Origin: Marinicella litoralis
GTDB lineage: Bacteria; Pseudomonadota; Gammaproteobacteria; Xanthomonadales; Marinicellaceae
DNA length: 64,000 nt
NCBI RefSeq assembly: GCF_002591915.1
Contig: NZ_NIHB01000001.1
Span: forward strand, 411,805 to 475,804
Direction of reading: 5' to 3'
A program made the position numbers and the translations under genes. Position 1 is the first letter of the stretch; the number at the start of each line of letters is the position of its first letter. This document shows positions 17,928 through 27,649 of the stretch, piece after piece. Below the pieces are notes generated by a model that did no database searches, was not told the origin of the DNA, and saw nothing but the letters and a program-made list of their open reading frames with translations.

Positions 17928-19439
17928 CTATGAGCTCGGTTTGATTTCACCTGATTTGACCTTTGCCATATAAGTGACCAATTCACGTTTAACCACTGGA
18001 GCCAAGAAATAGAGGCCGATTAAATTTGGAATAGACATGGCGAAAATCATGGCATCAGAAAAGTTAATCACGGCAGTTAAACTCATTGAAGAACCAATAA
18101 CAATGAACAACAAGAACATGATGTTGTAAGTCAAATCTTGTGCTTTGCCATGACCGAACAGGTAATTAAAGGCACGCAATCCATAGTATGACCATGCCAG
18201 CATGGTTGAGAAGGCAAACAGCACAGCTGCCACGGTCAATACATAAGGAAACCAAGAAATGGCAGAGCCAAAGGCTGTTGATGTCAATGCGATGCCCATG
18301 CCTCGTGTTGGCTCTTCAGGAATAAAACCAGCAATGCCAATCACCAAAGCAGTGATGGTACACACCACAACGGTATCGATAAAAGGCTCATACAAAGCCA
18401 CCAGGCCTTCAGTCACCGGATGGTCGGTTTTGACCGCAGAGTGGGCAATTGATGCCGAACCAATACCGGCTTCATTAGAGAAGGCGGCTCTTTGAAAACC
18501 GACAATCAACACCCCGACCAAGCCACCAAAGGCAGACTGGGTGGAAAAGGCGCCGTCATAAATGGCACCAATAGCCGGTCCGATTTTGTCATAGTTCATG
18601 GCAATCACGATCAAACCGGTGAAGACATATAAAACACCCATAAATGGCACCAATTTAGAGGTCACCTTTCCAATACTTTTGATCCCACCGATGATGGTGA
18701 TACCTACCAAGACAGCAACCACAAGGCCAAAAACCCAGCCGTTGTTGGCTAAAAATGATTCATCGCCACCGGTGACACTGACCAATTGTTCCAGCGCCTG
18801 GTTAACTTGAAACATGTTGCCGCCACCCAAGGAGCCGCCAATACACATGACAGCGAATACCACGGCCAAAACTTTACCAAACCCAGCCATGCCTTTTTCT
18901 GCAAAGCCTTTGCTAAGATAGCGCATGGGTCCGCCATGAACATGACCGTTGGGTAACACTTCACGGTATTTGACCCCCAAGGTACATTCGACAAATTTAG
19001 AAGACATTCCAAGGAAACCACAAACAATCATCCAAAAAGTGGCGCCAGCACCACCGATTCCGACGGCTGCGGCTACACCGGCAATGTTACCTAATCCGAC
19101 AGTTCCAGAAAGTGCAGTGGTTAAGGCTTGAAAATGTGTGACCTCACCGGGGGCGTTTGAATAATCGTATTTACCACGCATCAAGGCAAAACCGTGCTTG
19201 AAAGAACGCAAGTTAATGAATTTAAAATACAGGGTAAAAAATGTGGCGGCAATCACCAACCAAATCACCACCCATGGGACAGTAACACCACCAAAGAAGG
19301 GTATTTGCATAAAAATTAAATTGGTGAAGCTGTCTAAATATGGCCCGACTACTCTATTGACCTTTTCATCTATACCCTCTGCCAAAGACGAGCCAGTAAA
19401 GGCGGTCATCACAGCAGTTATAAAATATTTTATTTTCAT
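17928..19439 (-). CDS. Sodium:alanine/amino-acid symporter, AGCS family (copy 1)
   Basis: Na+-coupled amino-acid importer of 503 residues with the same layout as its downstream paralogue: signal-like first helix, signature [46 protein letters not shown], and a C-terminal helix ending [12 protein letters not shown]. The N-terminal 45 residues and the loop after AFGSA differ most between the copies. The two therefore look like an old tandem duplication that has diverged and may differ in substrate. Its own terminator follows at 17875-17905. No regulator is adjacent. Confidence 0.94.
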   Translation of the reverse strand: MKIKYFITAVMTAFTGSSLAEGIDEKVNRVVGPYLDSFTNLIFMQIPFFGGVTVPWVVIWLVIAATFFTLYFKFINLRSFKHGFALMRGKYDYSNAPGEVTHFQALTTALSGTVGLGNIAGVAAAVGIGGAGATFWMIVCGFLGMSSKFVECTLGVKYREVLPNGHVHGGPMRYLSKGFAEKGMAGFGKVLAVVFAVMCIGGSLGGGNMFQVNQALEQLVSVTGGDESFLANNGWVFGLVVAVLVGITIIGGIKSIGKVTSKLVPFMGVLYVFTGLIVIAMNYDKIGPAIGAIYDGAFSTQSAFGGLVGVLIVGFQRAAFSNEAGIGSASIAHSAVKTDHPVTEGLVALYEPFIDTVVVCTITALVIGIAGFIPEEPTRGMGIALTSTAFGSAISWFPYVLTVAAVLFAFSTMLAWSYYGLRAFNYLFGHGKAQDLTYNIMFLLFIVIGSSMSLTAVINFSDAMIFAMSIPNLIGLYFLAPVVKRELVTYMAKVKSGEIKPSS

Positions 19440-19560
19440 GTTTTACCCTGTATTTATTTTTGGTTTGAATTAGAATGAATTGCTAAAGTTTTAAAATTCT
19501 TCGGCATGAGTTCGGCAAATATCTTAACTGTTTTTTAACCCTATGGATAGACGCAAACAA

Positions 19561-19995
19561 TTATTTCAGGTTGATGATCATTTCATCACCGGCTTTGAAG
19601 CCATATTTTTCACTCAGACCAGCGTTGATTTCTAATACATATTTGGTGGGTTTTAAACTTGGGTAATTAGGACAGCGGCTGCTGGTATTTTTACAAGGTG
19701 GGGTGTTTTCGCTGATACTGACAATTTTTTTATTGGCATCAAAATACAAAATATCCAAAGGTATCAAGGTGTTTTTCATCCAGAATGCCCGCATTTGGCT
19801 GTCAGGAAAAATAAACAACATGCCATCATCGTCAGCCATTTCTTTGCGGTACATTAAACCCAAAGCCCTTTTGTTGTCATCATCTGCTAACTCTACGGCA
19901 AAAGTGATGTCATTAATGGTCACCCGGTGTTGATTGATGTGACAACTGCTTAAGAATAAAACAAGTACACCAAGCAGAGACAATTGTTTAGTCAT
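19561..19995 (-). CDS. DUF192 family lipoprotein
   Basis: A 144-residue exported protein. The N-terminus MTKQLSLLGVLVLFLSSC ends in a lipobox (LSSC), so it is predicted to be lipid-anchored. The rest is a DUF192 domain: FAVELADDDNKRALGLMYRKE, the turn FIFPDSQMRAFWMKNT, IPLDILYFDANKKIVSI and the C-terminal VLEINAGLSEKYG. Two further Cys (PPCKNTSSRC) sit in the middle as in many family members. Molecular function of DUF192 is not established. The gene is divergent from pilT, separated by about 85 nt. Confidence 0.88.
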   Translation of the reverse strand: MTKQLSLLGVLVLFLSSCHINQHRVTINDITFAVELADDDNKRALGLMYRKEMADDDGMLFIFPDSQMRAFWMKNTLIPLDILYFDANKKIVSISENTPPCKNTSSRCPNYPSLKPTKYVLEINAGLSEKYGFKAGDEMIINLK

Positions 19996-20079
19996 GAGGA
20001 ATCAAATATTTAAAAAGTAAACTGGAATTTATCACTTAACAAAGCTAAACTCAATACAAGTTAATCATAGAGTTTTCAA

Positions 20080-21117
20080 GTGGATATAGCTGAATTATTA
20101 GCCTTTACAGTAAAAAACAAAGCCTCAGATTTACATTTGTCGGCAGGTTTGCCTCCGATGATCCGTGTTGATGGGGATGTCAGACGAATCAATTTACCGC
20201 CTTTGGAGCACAAAGAATTGCATGACATGATGTATGACATCATGAATGACTATCAAAGGAAGGAGTACGAAGAAAATTTTGAAATAGATTTTTCATTCGA
20301 AATTCCTGGCTTGGCGCGATTCAGGGTCAATGCCTTTAATCAGAATCGTGGTTGTGGTGGGGTTTTTCGAACCATTCCAACCGAAATTCTGACCTTTGAG
20401 GATTTGAATTGTCCGGCCATTTTCAAAGAATTGATTGATGTACCCAGGGGCCTGATTTTGGTCACCGGACCTACTGGGTCAGGTAAATCAACGACTCTGG
20501 CGGCGATGGTTGATTACCTCAATAAAAAAGAACACGGTCACATATTGACCATTGAAGATCCGATAGAATTTGTACACACCAGTAACAAATGTTTGATCAA
20601 CCAGCGTGAGGTTCATCGAGACACCAAGAGTTTTGAAAATGCATTGCGTTCAGCTTTGCGTGAAGATCCCGACATCATTCTGGTGGGTGAGCTGCGTGAC
20701 TTAGAAACCATTCGTTTGGCTTTAACCGCTGCAGAGACGGGACATTTGGTGTTTGGCACCTTGCATACCACCTCAGCGGCCAAAACCATTGACCGAATCA
20801 TTGATGTATTTCCTGCAGGGGAAAAACCCATGGTTCGTTCTATGTTATCAGAATCATTGCGAGCGGTGGTGGCACAAACATTGATCAAACGTGTTGGTGG
20901 CGGTCGGGTTGCCGCCCATGAAATTATGGTCGGAATACCTGCAATCAGGAATTTGATTCGTGAAGATAAAGTGGCACAAATGTATTCATCAATTCAAACC
21001 GGTCAGTCTGTAGGCATGCAGACCTTGGATCAATGTTTGATCGAATTGGTGCGCAAGGGTTTGATTTCCAAAGCCCAAGCCAAATCAAGGGCCGTTAAAA
21101 AAGCTGATTTTGAATAA
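20080..21117 (+). CDS. pilT: Type IV pilus retraction ATPase PilT
   Basis: Hexameric ATPase that depolymerises type IV pili for twitching motility. It starts with GTG (20080), giving MDIAELLAFTVKNKASDLHLSAG, the standard N-terminus. Walker A GPTGSGKSTT, Asp-box/Walker B IILVGELRDLETIRLAL, the His-box LVFGTLHTTSAAKTIDR and the retraction-specific AIRNLIRED motif are all present. Length 345 is typical. It is followed 67 nt later by pilU in the same orientation. No pilin or assembly genes lie in the window. Confidence 0.97.
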   Translation: MDIAELLAFTVKNKASDLHLSAGLPPMIRVDGDVRRINLPPLEHKELHDMMYDIMNDYQRKEYEENFEIDFSFEIPGLARFRVNAFNQNRGCGGVFRTIPTEILTFEDLNCPAIFKELIDVPRGLILVTGPTGSGKSTTLAAMVDYLNKKEHGHILTIEDPIEFVHTSNKCLINQREVHRDTKSFENALRSALREDPDIILVGELRDLETIRLALTAAETGHLVFGTLHTTSAAKTIDRIIDVFPAGEKPMVRSMLSESLRAVVAQTLIKRVGGGRVAAHEIMVGIPAIRNLIREDKVAQMYSSIQTGQSVGMQTLDQCLIELVRKGLISKAQAKSRAVKKADFE

Positions 21118-21184
21118 TGGTTTAAAATATACACACTGTATCAAATGCTATAAAATAAATTTAAGAATAAACTGAGGAACAGTC

Positions 21185-22312
21185 ATGGACTTTAATTCAT
21201 ATCTCAAATTGATGGTGCACAAAAAGGCGTCTGATTTGTTTATCACAGCCAATTTGCCGCCCAGTATTAAAATTCATGGCCGGGTGATACCGATAACCCA
21301 ACAACCATTGACCAAGGCTCAGGCCAGGGACATGGTAACTGGTATCATGTCGCCGTATCAAAAAGAAGAGTTTGAACGGACGCATGAATGTAACTTCGCC
21401 ATTGGTGTTTCATCGGTAGGCCGATTTAGGGTCAGCGCCTTTTACCAAAGAAATGCAGTGGGTATGGTGATTCGTCGGGTTGAAACCAAAATCCCAACTT
21501 TTGAATCATTGAAACTCCCCGAAGTGTTGAAGGAGTTGTCGTTGACCAAACGTGGCATCATTATTTTTGTCGGTGGAACCGGTACCGGTAAATCAACCTC
21601 ATTGGCAGCCATGGTTGGCTACCGAAATGTAAACACCACGGGTCACATCATCACCATCGAGGATCCCATCGAGTATGTGCATGAGCACCAAGGCTGTGTG
21701 ATCACCCAACGAGAAGTTGGCTTAGACACAGAATCATTTGAAATTGCCTTAAGAAACACCTTGAGACAGGCGCCTGATGTCATCATGATTGGCGAGATTC
21801 GTACTTCAGAAACCATGCAACAAGCGGTCACCTTCGCAGAAACGGGTCATTTGTGTTTGGCCACTTTGCATGCAAACAACGCCAATCAGGCATTGGACCG
21901 TGTTTTACACTTTTTCCCTAAAGACGCCCGTGACCAATTGTTGATGGACATGTCATTGAATTTACGTGCCATGGTGGCGCAACAATTGATCCCAACACCA
22001 GATGGTACAGGACGACGAGCCGCAGTTGAAATTCTGATTAATTCACCCTTGGCCCAAGAATACATTCGCAAAGGCAAGATTGAAAAGCTGAAAGATTTGA
22101 TGAAAAAATCAACCAATATGGGCATGCAAACTTTTGACCAAGCGATGTTTGATTTATACCAAGCGGGCGAAATTACCTATGAAGATGCATTAAGACATGC
22201 AGATTCTGCCAATGAAGTGCGTTTGGCGATTAAATTGTCACAAGGTGGTGATGCAGATTCCTTGTCGATGGGCATGGATGGCATCGGACTGGAAGAAGAT
22301 AAGCAGTATTGA
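21185..22312 (+). CDS. pilU: Type IV pilus accessory retraction ATPase PilU
   Basis: PilT paralogue that assists PilT-dependent retraction. MDFNSYLKLMVHKKASDLFI start, Walker A GGTGTGKSTS, Walker B region VIMIGEIRTSETMQQAV and His-box LCLATLHANNANQALDR. The PilT AIRNLIRE motif is replaced by SPLAQEYIRKGKIEKLKD, and the C-terminus is extended and acidic, as usual for PilU. RBS GAGGAAC precedes the ATG. The transcript probably includes pilT, since only 67 AT-rich nt separate them. Confidence 0.96.
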   Translation: MDFNSYLKLMVHKKASDLFITANLPPSIKIHGRVIPITQQPLTKAQARDMVTGIMSPYQKEEFERTHECNFAIGVSSVGRFRVSAFYQRNAVGMVIRRVETKIPTFESLKLPEVLKELSLTKRGIIIFVGGTGTGKSTSLAAMVGYRNVNTTGHIITIEDPIEYVHEHQGCVITQREVGLDTESFEIALRNTLRQAPDVIMIGEIRTSETMQQAVTFAETGHLCLATLHANNANQALDRVLHFFPKDARDQLLMDMSLNLRAMVAQQLIPTPDGTGRRAAVEILINSPLAQEYIRKGKIEKLKDLMKKSTNMGMQTFDQAMFDLYQAGEITYEDALRHADSANEVRLAIKLSQGGDADSLSMGMDGIGLEEDKQY

Positions 22313-22332
22313 TTTCTTGTTGAATTGACAGG

Positions 22333-22368
22333 CCCTGTTTCCCCTCTGAAGGCAGAGGGGAAACAGGG
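22333..22368. terminator. Perfect 16-bp hairpin between convergent pilU and btuB
   Basis: Arms CCCTGTTTCCCCTCTG (22333-22348) and its exact complement (22353-22368) around a 4-nt AAGG loop. It lies 20 nt after pilU and about 87 nt past the end of the convergent TonB receptor gene. It lacks U-tracts, so it may act as a bidirectional transcription barrier or mRNA 3'-end stabiliser. Confidence 0.65.
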
Positions 22369-22454
22369 TCGTATCAGATTCATGTCAGTGATCGTGTTTT
22401 TCAATAAGCAATACACTCGCCTATAATGAAATGACGAATCATTGAACGCACCAA

Positions 22455-24386
22455 TCAGAAATCAGCTTTGATACCCACTGAAAAATTGGCACCCGGTCGG
22501 GCATATCCCAACACTTCTTCATAACGTTCATCAAATACATTCATGGCTTTGACATAACTTTGTAGCTTGTCGTTGTGTTGCCAAGTAAAGGTTAAATCGA
22601 CGGTAGTGAAGGCGTCTAGTTTGGGGTTAGATGATTCGTAAGTATTGGGGTCAAAAAACACATCCAATTGATCGCCAACATACCTGGCCTGGGTGTGTAG
22701 GCGTGCGCGATCATCGGCAAATTGATAATTTATGATCAGGTTGGCCATGTTTTTAGGACGACGAACTTCTTTCACTTCATCGCCCAAGTTATTTTCTTCA
22801 GTAGAGTCGGTGTAGGTATAATTAAAATCAATGCCTAGCTGGGAGTTGATTTGATTGGACCCATTCAGCTCAAGCCCTCGACGTTGGCTTTCGCCAGTTT
22901 GGTTGTTGGCAGTGAATAAGCCTGAATCCACATCATAAGCAAAACCATTGATTTCATTGCTTAAGTTTTGATCAAAATAAACCAATTCCAGTTCAACTTG
23001 CGCCCATGTTTTTATCACAGCCAACTCAAAGGCATCTGATTCTTCTGGTTTTAATTGAGGGTTGCCGATGAAGTTGGCAGGGAAAAAGCCAAAGCGTTCT
23101 ATAAATGAAGGGGCTTTGCTGCCGGTGCCGAAAGCGCCGCGTAGTCTCAAGCCATCGTTGATCCTATAAGAGGTCGCTAGTTTGACATTGCTGACGTCTT
23201 CAAAGCGATTAAAGTCATCGTTTCTGGCCGACAAGTTGGCATTGAAATTTTCATTGAATTGATGGCGATACTCCAATGCAAGGCCAGTGACATGATAACT
23301 TTGGTGCTGGTTGGGATCTCCAAAGTTTGAAGCTTCCCCGCTTTGTGTAAAGTCGACTTGTCGGTGGTCAAAAGCAAAAGACAAGTTTTGTTTGCCGTTT
23401 TTCCCAAGGCTCACAGTGGTGTTTATTTTGACTTCATCGGTCGTGGCTGCGGTGGCGCTGGTTTCACCCAGACCGAAGGTGTAATTTTCAGCTGCCGTGT
23501 CCGTCCAATGGTATTGAAATTGGCTTTGCCAACGGCCATCAATAGGCTTAAAACCAAGGGCAAATTGAGCCGTGCTCTGGGTTCTTTCAGTCCATAAGTC
23601 GGCATCTGTGGGTAAGCCGGTCACGATAAAGTCGGTGCTGTCAAACTCGTTCATCGCATCACTGTGATTGAGTGATAATTTAAGATCGAAGTTGGCATTG
23701 AGGTCCATACCCCATTTCAAATAAGTGTTTAGGTTTTCAAACCCATCGGCTTCACTGCCTTGTCGGGAAATGTTGCTGCCAGCACTGTCCAGTGCATTGA
23801 TTCCGGCATCAAGAAACCAATTGTTTTGCCCATAGGCTGCATTCAGCCCTAATCTTTTGCTGTCAAAAGAACCCAGTTCAAGGTTGGCGCCCCATTGATT
23901 CTGTGAGGCATTTTTGGTGATGATATTAATCACTGCGCTGACGGCGTCGGTACCCCAAATGGCACTTTGTGGTCCGCGTATGATTTCAATGCGTGCTATG
24001 TTGTTGGTTAAACCATAGTTAATCAAAAACTCGTCACTGGCTGTTGGGTCATTGACTCTGACACCATCCAGCAAAACCAAGACATGATTGGCTTCGGAGC
24101 CACGGACTCGCAATTGAGTTTGGCTGCCCGGACCGCCGGATTGATTGATGGCAAAGCCGGGGACCTGTCTCAGGACATCAGATAAATAGGTGGCTTGATA
24201 GGCTTCAATATCGGCTGCTGTAATGAGGGTAACTGAGCCGCCATATTGGTTGGCTTCAATTGGTGTGATACCAGCTGTGACAATCAGATCAGCGAGTTCT
24301 TCTGTCGATTTGTTGGTGGTTTGTGCTTGTGAAGTCAGCGAAAAAGCCAACAAACAAGCCGCCCGAAGGTGGTTGCGTAATTTCAT
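22455..24386 (-). CDS. btuB: TonB-dependent cobalamin receptor, BtuB-like
   Basis: Outer-membrane gated porin for vitamin B12. The signal peptide covers about residues 1-21 (ending TSQAQ), with a TonB-box-like ADLIVTAG near residue 32. The plug domain follows, with VTLITAADIEAYQATYLSDVL, GSEANHVLVLLDGVRVNDP and IARIEIIRGPQSAIWGTDAV. The barrel makes up the rest and ends with an aromatic residue (SVGIKADF), as outer-membrane barrels do. The 643-residue length fits BtuB. The cobalamin riboswitch directly upstream makes the B12 assignment strong. No btuCDF genes are in the window. Confidence 0.93.
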   Translation of the reverse strand: MKLRNHLRAACLLAFSLTSQAQTTNKSTEELADLIVTAGITPIEANQYGGSVTLITAADIEAYQATYLSDVLRQVPGFAINQSGGPGSQTQLRVRGSEANHVLVLLDGVRVNDPTASDEFLINYGLTNNIARIEIIRGPQSAIWGTDAVSAVINIITKNASQNQWGANLELGSFDSKRLGLNAAYGQNNWFLDAGINALDSAGSNISRQGSEADGFENLNTYLKWGMDLNANFDLKLSLNHSDAMNEFDSTDFIVTGLPTDADLWTERTQSTAQFALGFKPIDGRWQSQFQYHWTDTAAENYTFGLGETSATAATTDEVKINTTVSLGKNGKQNLSFAFDHRQVDFTQSGEASNFGDPNQHQSYHVTGLALEYRHQFNENFNANLSARNDDFNRFEDVSNVKLATSYRINDGLRLRGAFGTGSKAPSFIERFGFFPANFIGNPQLKPEESDAFELAVIKTWAQVELELVYFDQNLSNEINGFAYDVDSGLFTANNQTGESQRRGLELNGSNQINSQLGIDFNYTYTDSTEENNLGDEVKEVRRPKNMANLIINYQFADDRARLHTQARYVGDQLDVFFDPNTYESSNPKLDAFTTVDLTFTWQHNDKLQSYVKAMNVFDERYEEVLGYARPGANFSVGIKADF

Positions 24387-24435
24387 GATTTCTCCTGTTC
24401 CGCCCGAACATGGTTTGATGATTAATTAGGATCAA

Positions 24436-24650
24436 ACTGGCCGGTCTCCGGACTGAAAAGTCGATGTGAAGTGCTACTGAACCATTTCACATCAATACCC
24501 ATCGCCTTCCCATGAATTATCACAGTGGCTGTTAGATGAGTCATTACTTTTATTACCGTTGCGGGGGCAGTGTTGGAATTGAATTCAAATGAAATTCGCA
24601 CCAACTTCCCGTTTAACCTGACAACTTTACAGTGATCAGGAACCTGTTTG
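24436..24650 (-). ncRNA. Cobalamin (B12) riboswitch upstream of btuB
   Basis: Read on the minus strand, this leader has the conserved blocks of the cobalamin aptamer in order: GGGAAGTTGGTGCGAA near 24590-24610, ACTGCCCCCGCAACGGTA near 24565, the B12-box-like GCCACTG followed by GGGAAGGCGATGGG, and AGTCCGGAGACCGGCC at 24439-24454. It ends about 50 nt before the btuB ATG, so ligand binding most likely occludes translation or terminates the leader. B12 should repress btuB. Confidence 0.95.
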
Positions 24651-24723
24651 AAGGTGGGCACATGCTAACCAGCTTGATGGTTTGTGTCAACCATCATTGA
24701 TGCATAAATTCATTGAATTGTAT

Positions 24724-25071
<348 letters not shown>

Positions 25072-25734
25072 CTACCAAGGTAATTGTTCACCATCAGCAT
25101 GCCAGAAAGCGCCGGTGTTATCCAGATTTAATTCTTCAATTCTGGCCAATAAGCCTTTGGCCGAATGTGTTGTATCAACAAAGCCCTGTTTGCCTGTCAT
25201 ATCGGTTTTGACATAACCTGGATGAAGTAATCCGACTGCTATGCCTTTGGGTTTTAAGTCAACGGCTAAACTGGTTCCGGCCATATTAACGGCAGCCTTA
25301 CTCATGCGGTATCCATACTGGCCACCAGAATCATTGTCAGACATTGAGCCCATGCGACTGGTCACGATCAAAACTTTTGATCCAGGGTGTAAAAACGACA
25401 ACAAGGATTCAGTCACTTTTAACGGGCCGATGGCATTCACTGCAAATTGTTGCATCACCGATTGGTAATCAATTTCACCCAAAACATTGTTGGCAAGGAT
25501 GCCGGCATTGTTGATTAAAATATCAATGTCAGTGTCACCCAATTGTTGATTCAATTTTGCCAATGAATCATCGTCAGTGACATCTATGCCTGAAATCGTT
25601 TGCACGCCCAGTTGTTCCAATTCAGGGCTGCTGCTGCGACACACCGCGAAGACGTTTTGGCATTGGGCTTTGAGTTGACGACAAAGTGCTAACCCTATGC
25701 CTCGATTGGCTCCGGTGACTAGAATGTTTTTCAT
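25072..25734 (-). CDS. SDR family oxidoreductase, C-factor-like
   Basis: A 220-residue short-chain dehydrogenase. Cofactor motif VTGANRGIGLALC at residue 6, LINNAGILA at about 93, catalytic Ser in VTSRMGS and catalytic YGYRMSKAAVN. LLHPGYVKTDM follows. The short length and these motifs resemble the CsgA/C-factor group of SDRs. It precedes the P-II gene by nine nt on the same strand and so probably shares its transcript. Substrate unknown. Confidence 0.88.
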   Translation of the reverse strand: MKNILVTGANRGIGLALCRQLKAQCQNVFAVCRSSSPELEQLGVQTISGIDVTDDDSLAKLNQQLGDTDIDILINNAGILANNVLGEIDYQSVMQQFAVNAIGPLKVTESLLSFLHPGSKVLIVTSRMGSMSDNDSGGQYGYRMSKAAVNMAGTSLAVDLKPKGIAVGLLHPGYVKTDMTGKQGFVDTTHSAKGLLARIEELNLDNTGAFWHADGEQLPW

Positions 25735-25807
25735 GGCTTACTCCAAAGTTTGCAGAACAGGATTGAATTGATTAACATGGTATTTAATTTCCATAAATCA
25801 ACTCATC

Positions 25808-25993
25808 ATGCTTGAAATGAAACAACTATGTGAACGCTGTGACAAAAGCTTAAAAGCTGAGGAACATGAGGCGTTCATTTGTAGCTTTGAATGTACATTT
25901 TGTCGTGAATGTACCCAGCATGATTTAAAGTTCAACTGTCCAAATTGTGGTGGGGTTTTGGTGCAGCGCCCCAATCGTGTCAAAAAAGATTGA
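25808..25993 (+). CDS. DUF1272 domain protein, small zinc-ribbon-like
   Basis: A 61-residue protein with eight Cys in pairs: CERC near residue 8, then C-x3-C-x2-C-x2-C around FICSFECTFCRECTQ, and CPNCGG near residue 45. The pattern matches the DUF1272 family, which probably binds zinc. The C-terminus is basic (RPNRVKKD). Function is not known. It stands alone and is divergent from the SDR gene. Confidence 0.82.
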   Translation: MLEMKQLCERCDKSLKAEEHEAFICSFECTFCRECTQHDLKFNCPNCGGVLVQRPNRVKKD

Positions 25994-26007
25994 ATCACCT
26001 TCTGGAA

Positions 26008-26718
26008 TCAAAACAATTGTTTTCTCACTTCATCTATATCAGTATGACGAACATCTTGACCCATCACCAAGTAAACCACATTCTCACAAATGTTCTTGGC
26101 GTGATCACCGATGCGAGCCAGTGATTGTGCACATTGACTTAAATGTAAGTAAGGTTTGACCTGTTCCGGGCTTTTAATCATGCGCTTAATCAAATGCCCA
26201 TTCAACGCATCAAAACGCGCATCGATCAGTTGATCTTTCTTGGCCATTGTAATCGCCAGTTCAGCATCCAATCGTGCCAACGCATTCAACGAGCTTGATA
26301 AATGAGTCAAGACTTGTTGAGCCAATTGGTCAATTTCTCCATAATATTGACTGCGAAAGTTGCGCTTGAATAAAGGCTTCAGTAAATCAGCCATTTTTTC
26401 TGTTTCATCGCCGATTCTTTCAATGTCTGTGATGCTTTTCATCACCGCAACAATCAAACGCAAGTCACTGGCTGCAGGTTGTCGTCTGGCAATGATTCGA
26501 GTGCATTCTTGGTCTAAATCGATTTCCATTTGGTCGATGTCGTCACCTTGTGACAAGATGTCATTGGCCAAATCCACTGAATGCTGTTTCATGGCATCTA
26601 TCACCAAACGCAATTGCATTTCAGCTTTACCACCCATTTTGAGTAAATGGGTACGGATTTCTTCTAGTTCTGTGTTGTATTCACTGGATGTGTGTTTGTC
26701 AAAATCAAATGATTCCAT
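26008..26718 (-). CDS. phoU: Phosphate signalling regulator PhoU
   Basis: Negative regulator linking the Pst transporter to PhoR and restraining phosphate uptake. The 236-residue protein contains two PhoU helical repeats, each with an acidic metal-binding motif: LDQECTRIIARRQPAASDLR and, in the second half, LARIGDHAKNICENVVY. The tail is VRHTDIDEVRKQLF. It is the last gene of the pst operon, 34 nt after pstB. Confidence 0.97.
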   Translation of the reverse strand: MESFDFDKHTSSEYNTELEEIRTHLLKMGGKAEMQLRLVIDAMKQHSVDLANDILSQGDDIDQMEIDLDQECTRIIARRQPAASDLRLIVAVMKSITDIERIGDETEKMADLLKPLFKRNFRSQYYGEIDQLAQQVLTHLSSSLNALARLDAELAITMAKKDQLIDARFDALNGHLIKRMIKSPEQVKPYLHLSQCAQSLARIGDHAKNICENVVYLVMGQDVRHTDIDEVRKQLF

Positions 26719-26752
26719 TGTATTTACCTTATATTGTAGTGGTTACTTGGCA

Positions 26753-27649
26753 TCAGCCAAATCGGCCAGTGATGTATTTTTCAGTCAGCTCGTGTGCAGG
26801 GTTGGTGAAAATTTGGTTGGTGTCTCCGACTTCAATCAAACGGCCCATATGGAAATAGGCCGTTCTTTGCGACACCCTGGCGGCTTGTTGCATCGAGTGG
26901 GTCACGATCACAATGGTGAAATTTTCTTTCAACTCGTTGATCAGTTCTTCAATCTTGGCGGTAGCTATCGGGTCCAATGCCGATGCGGGTTCATCCATTA
27001 AAATCACTTCAGGTTGAACTGCAATGGTGCGAGCAATACACAGACGCTGTTGCTGGCCACCAGATAATCCTGTGCCTGGTGCCTGTAAGCGATCTTTCAC
27101 TTCTTGAAACAAGCCAGCCTTAATCAACGACGCTTCTACCAACTCATCCAATTCAGCTTTGTTGCTGGTTAAGCCATGTATTCTTGGACCATAGGCTACA
27201 TTGTCATAAATTGATTTAGGGAAGGGGTTGGGTTTTTGGAACACCATACCCACCCTGGCACGAAGCAAGACAGGGTCTTGTTTCTGGTGATAAATGTTTT
27301 CTTGATCTAATAAAATTTGTCCTTCAACGCGACAGATGTCAATGGTGTCATTCATTCGATTCAAACAGCGTAAATAGGTTGATTTGCCGCAACCTGAAGG
27401 TCCAATCAAAGCGATGACTTCATGGGCACCGATGTCCAAGGACACATCATGGATGGCTTGGTTGTTGGCATAGTACACATTGACGTTTTGCGTACTGAAT
27501 TTGGCATTTTGACAATTTGGCTGTCCCACAGTTGCCGTGTAATCGATGTTTAAGGCATCTTCTGTGGTAGTTTGTTTATTGACTTTCAAGGCTTGTTCTA
27601 CCAAACCACTGGGTTTACTTAATAGGGCTTTATTCATATTTTTTACCAT
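26753..27649 (-). CDS. pstB: Phosphate ABC transporter ATP-binding protein PstB
   Basis: ATPase of the high-affinity phosphate importer. Walker [19 protein letters not shown]-loop [20 protein letters not shown], signature [16 protein letters not shown], Walker [14 protein letters not shown] and switch His [10 protein letters not shown]. The first 45 residues before [13 protein letters not shown] are an N-terminal extension beyond the E. coli protein. An internal ATG at 27637 would shorten it slightly. The start overlaps the end of pstA by seven nt, giving translational coupling. Confidence 0.97.
   Translation of the reverse strand: MVKNMNKALLSKPSGLVEQALKVNKQTTTEDALNIDYTATVGQPNCQNAKFSTQNVNVYYANNQAIHDVSLDIGAHEVIALIGPSGCGKSTYLRCLNRMNDTIDICRVEGQILLDQENIYHQKQDPVLLRARVGMVFQKPNPFPKSIYDNVAYGPRIHGLTSNKAELDELVEASLIKAGLFQEVKDRLQAPGTGLSGGQQQRLCIARTIAVQPEVILMDEPASALDPIATAKIEELINELKENFTIVIVTHSMQQAARVSQRTAYFHMGRLIEVGDTNQIFTNPAHELTEKYITGRFG

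Noticed and set aside
24422-24661. 79-residue reading frame on the minus strand upstream of btuB
   Set aside because: It lies wholly inside the cobalamin riboswitch; the conserved RNA blocks explain the sequence and the frame matches no protein family I know.
26360-27001. 213-residue frame antisense to phoU and pstB
   Set aside because: Runs across two strong genes on the other strand and the gap between them; no recognisable domain.
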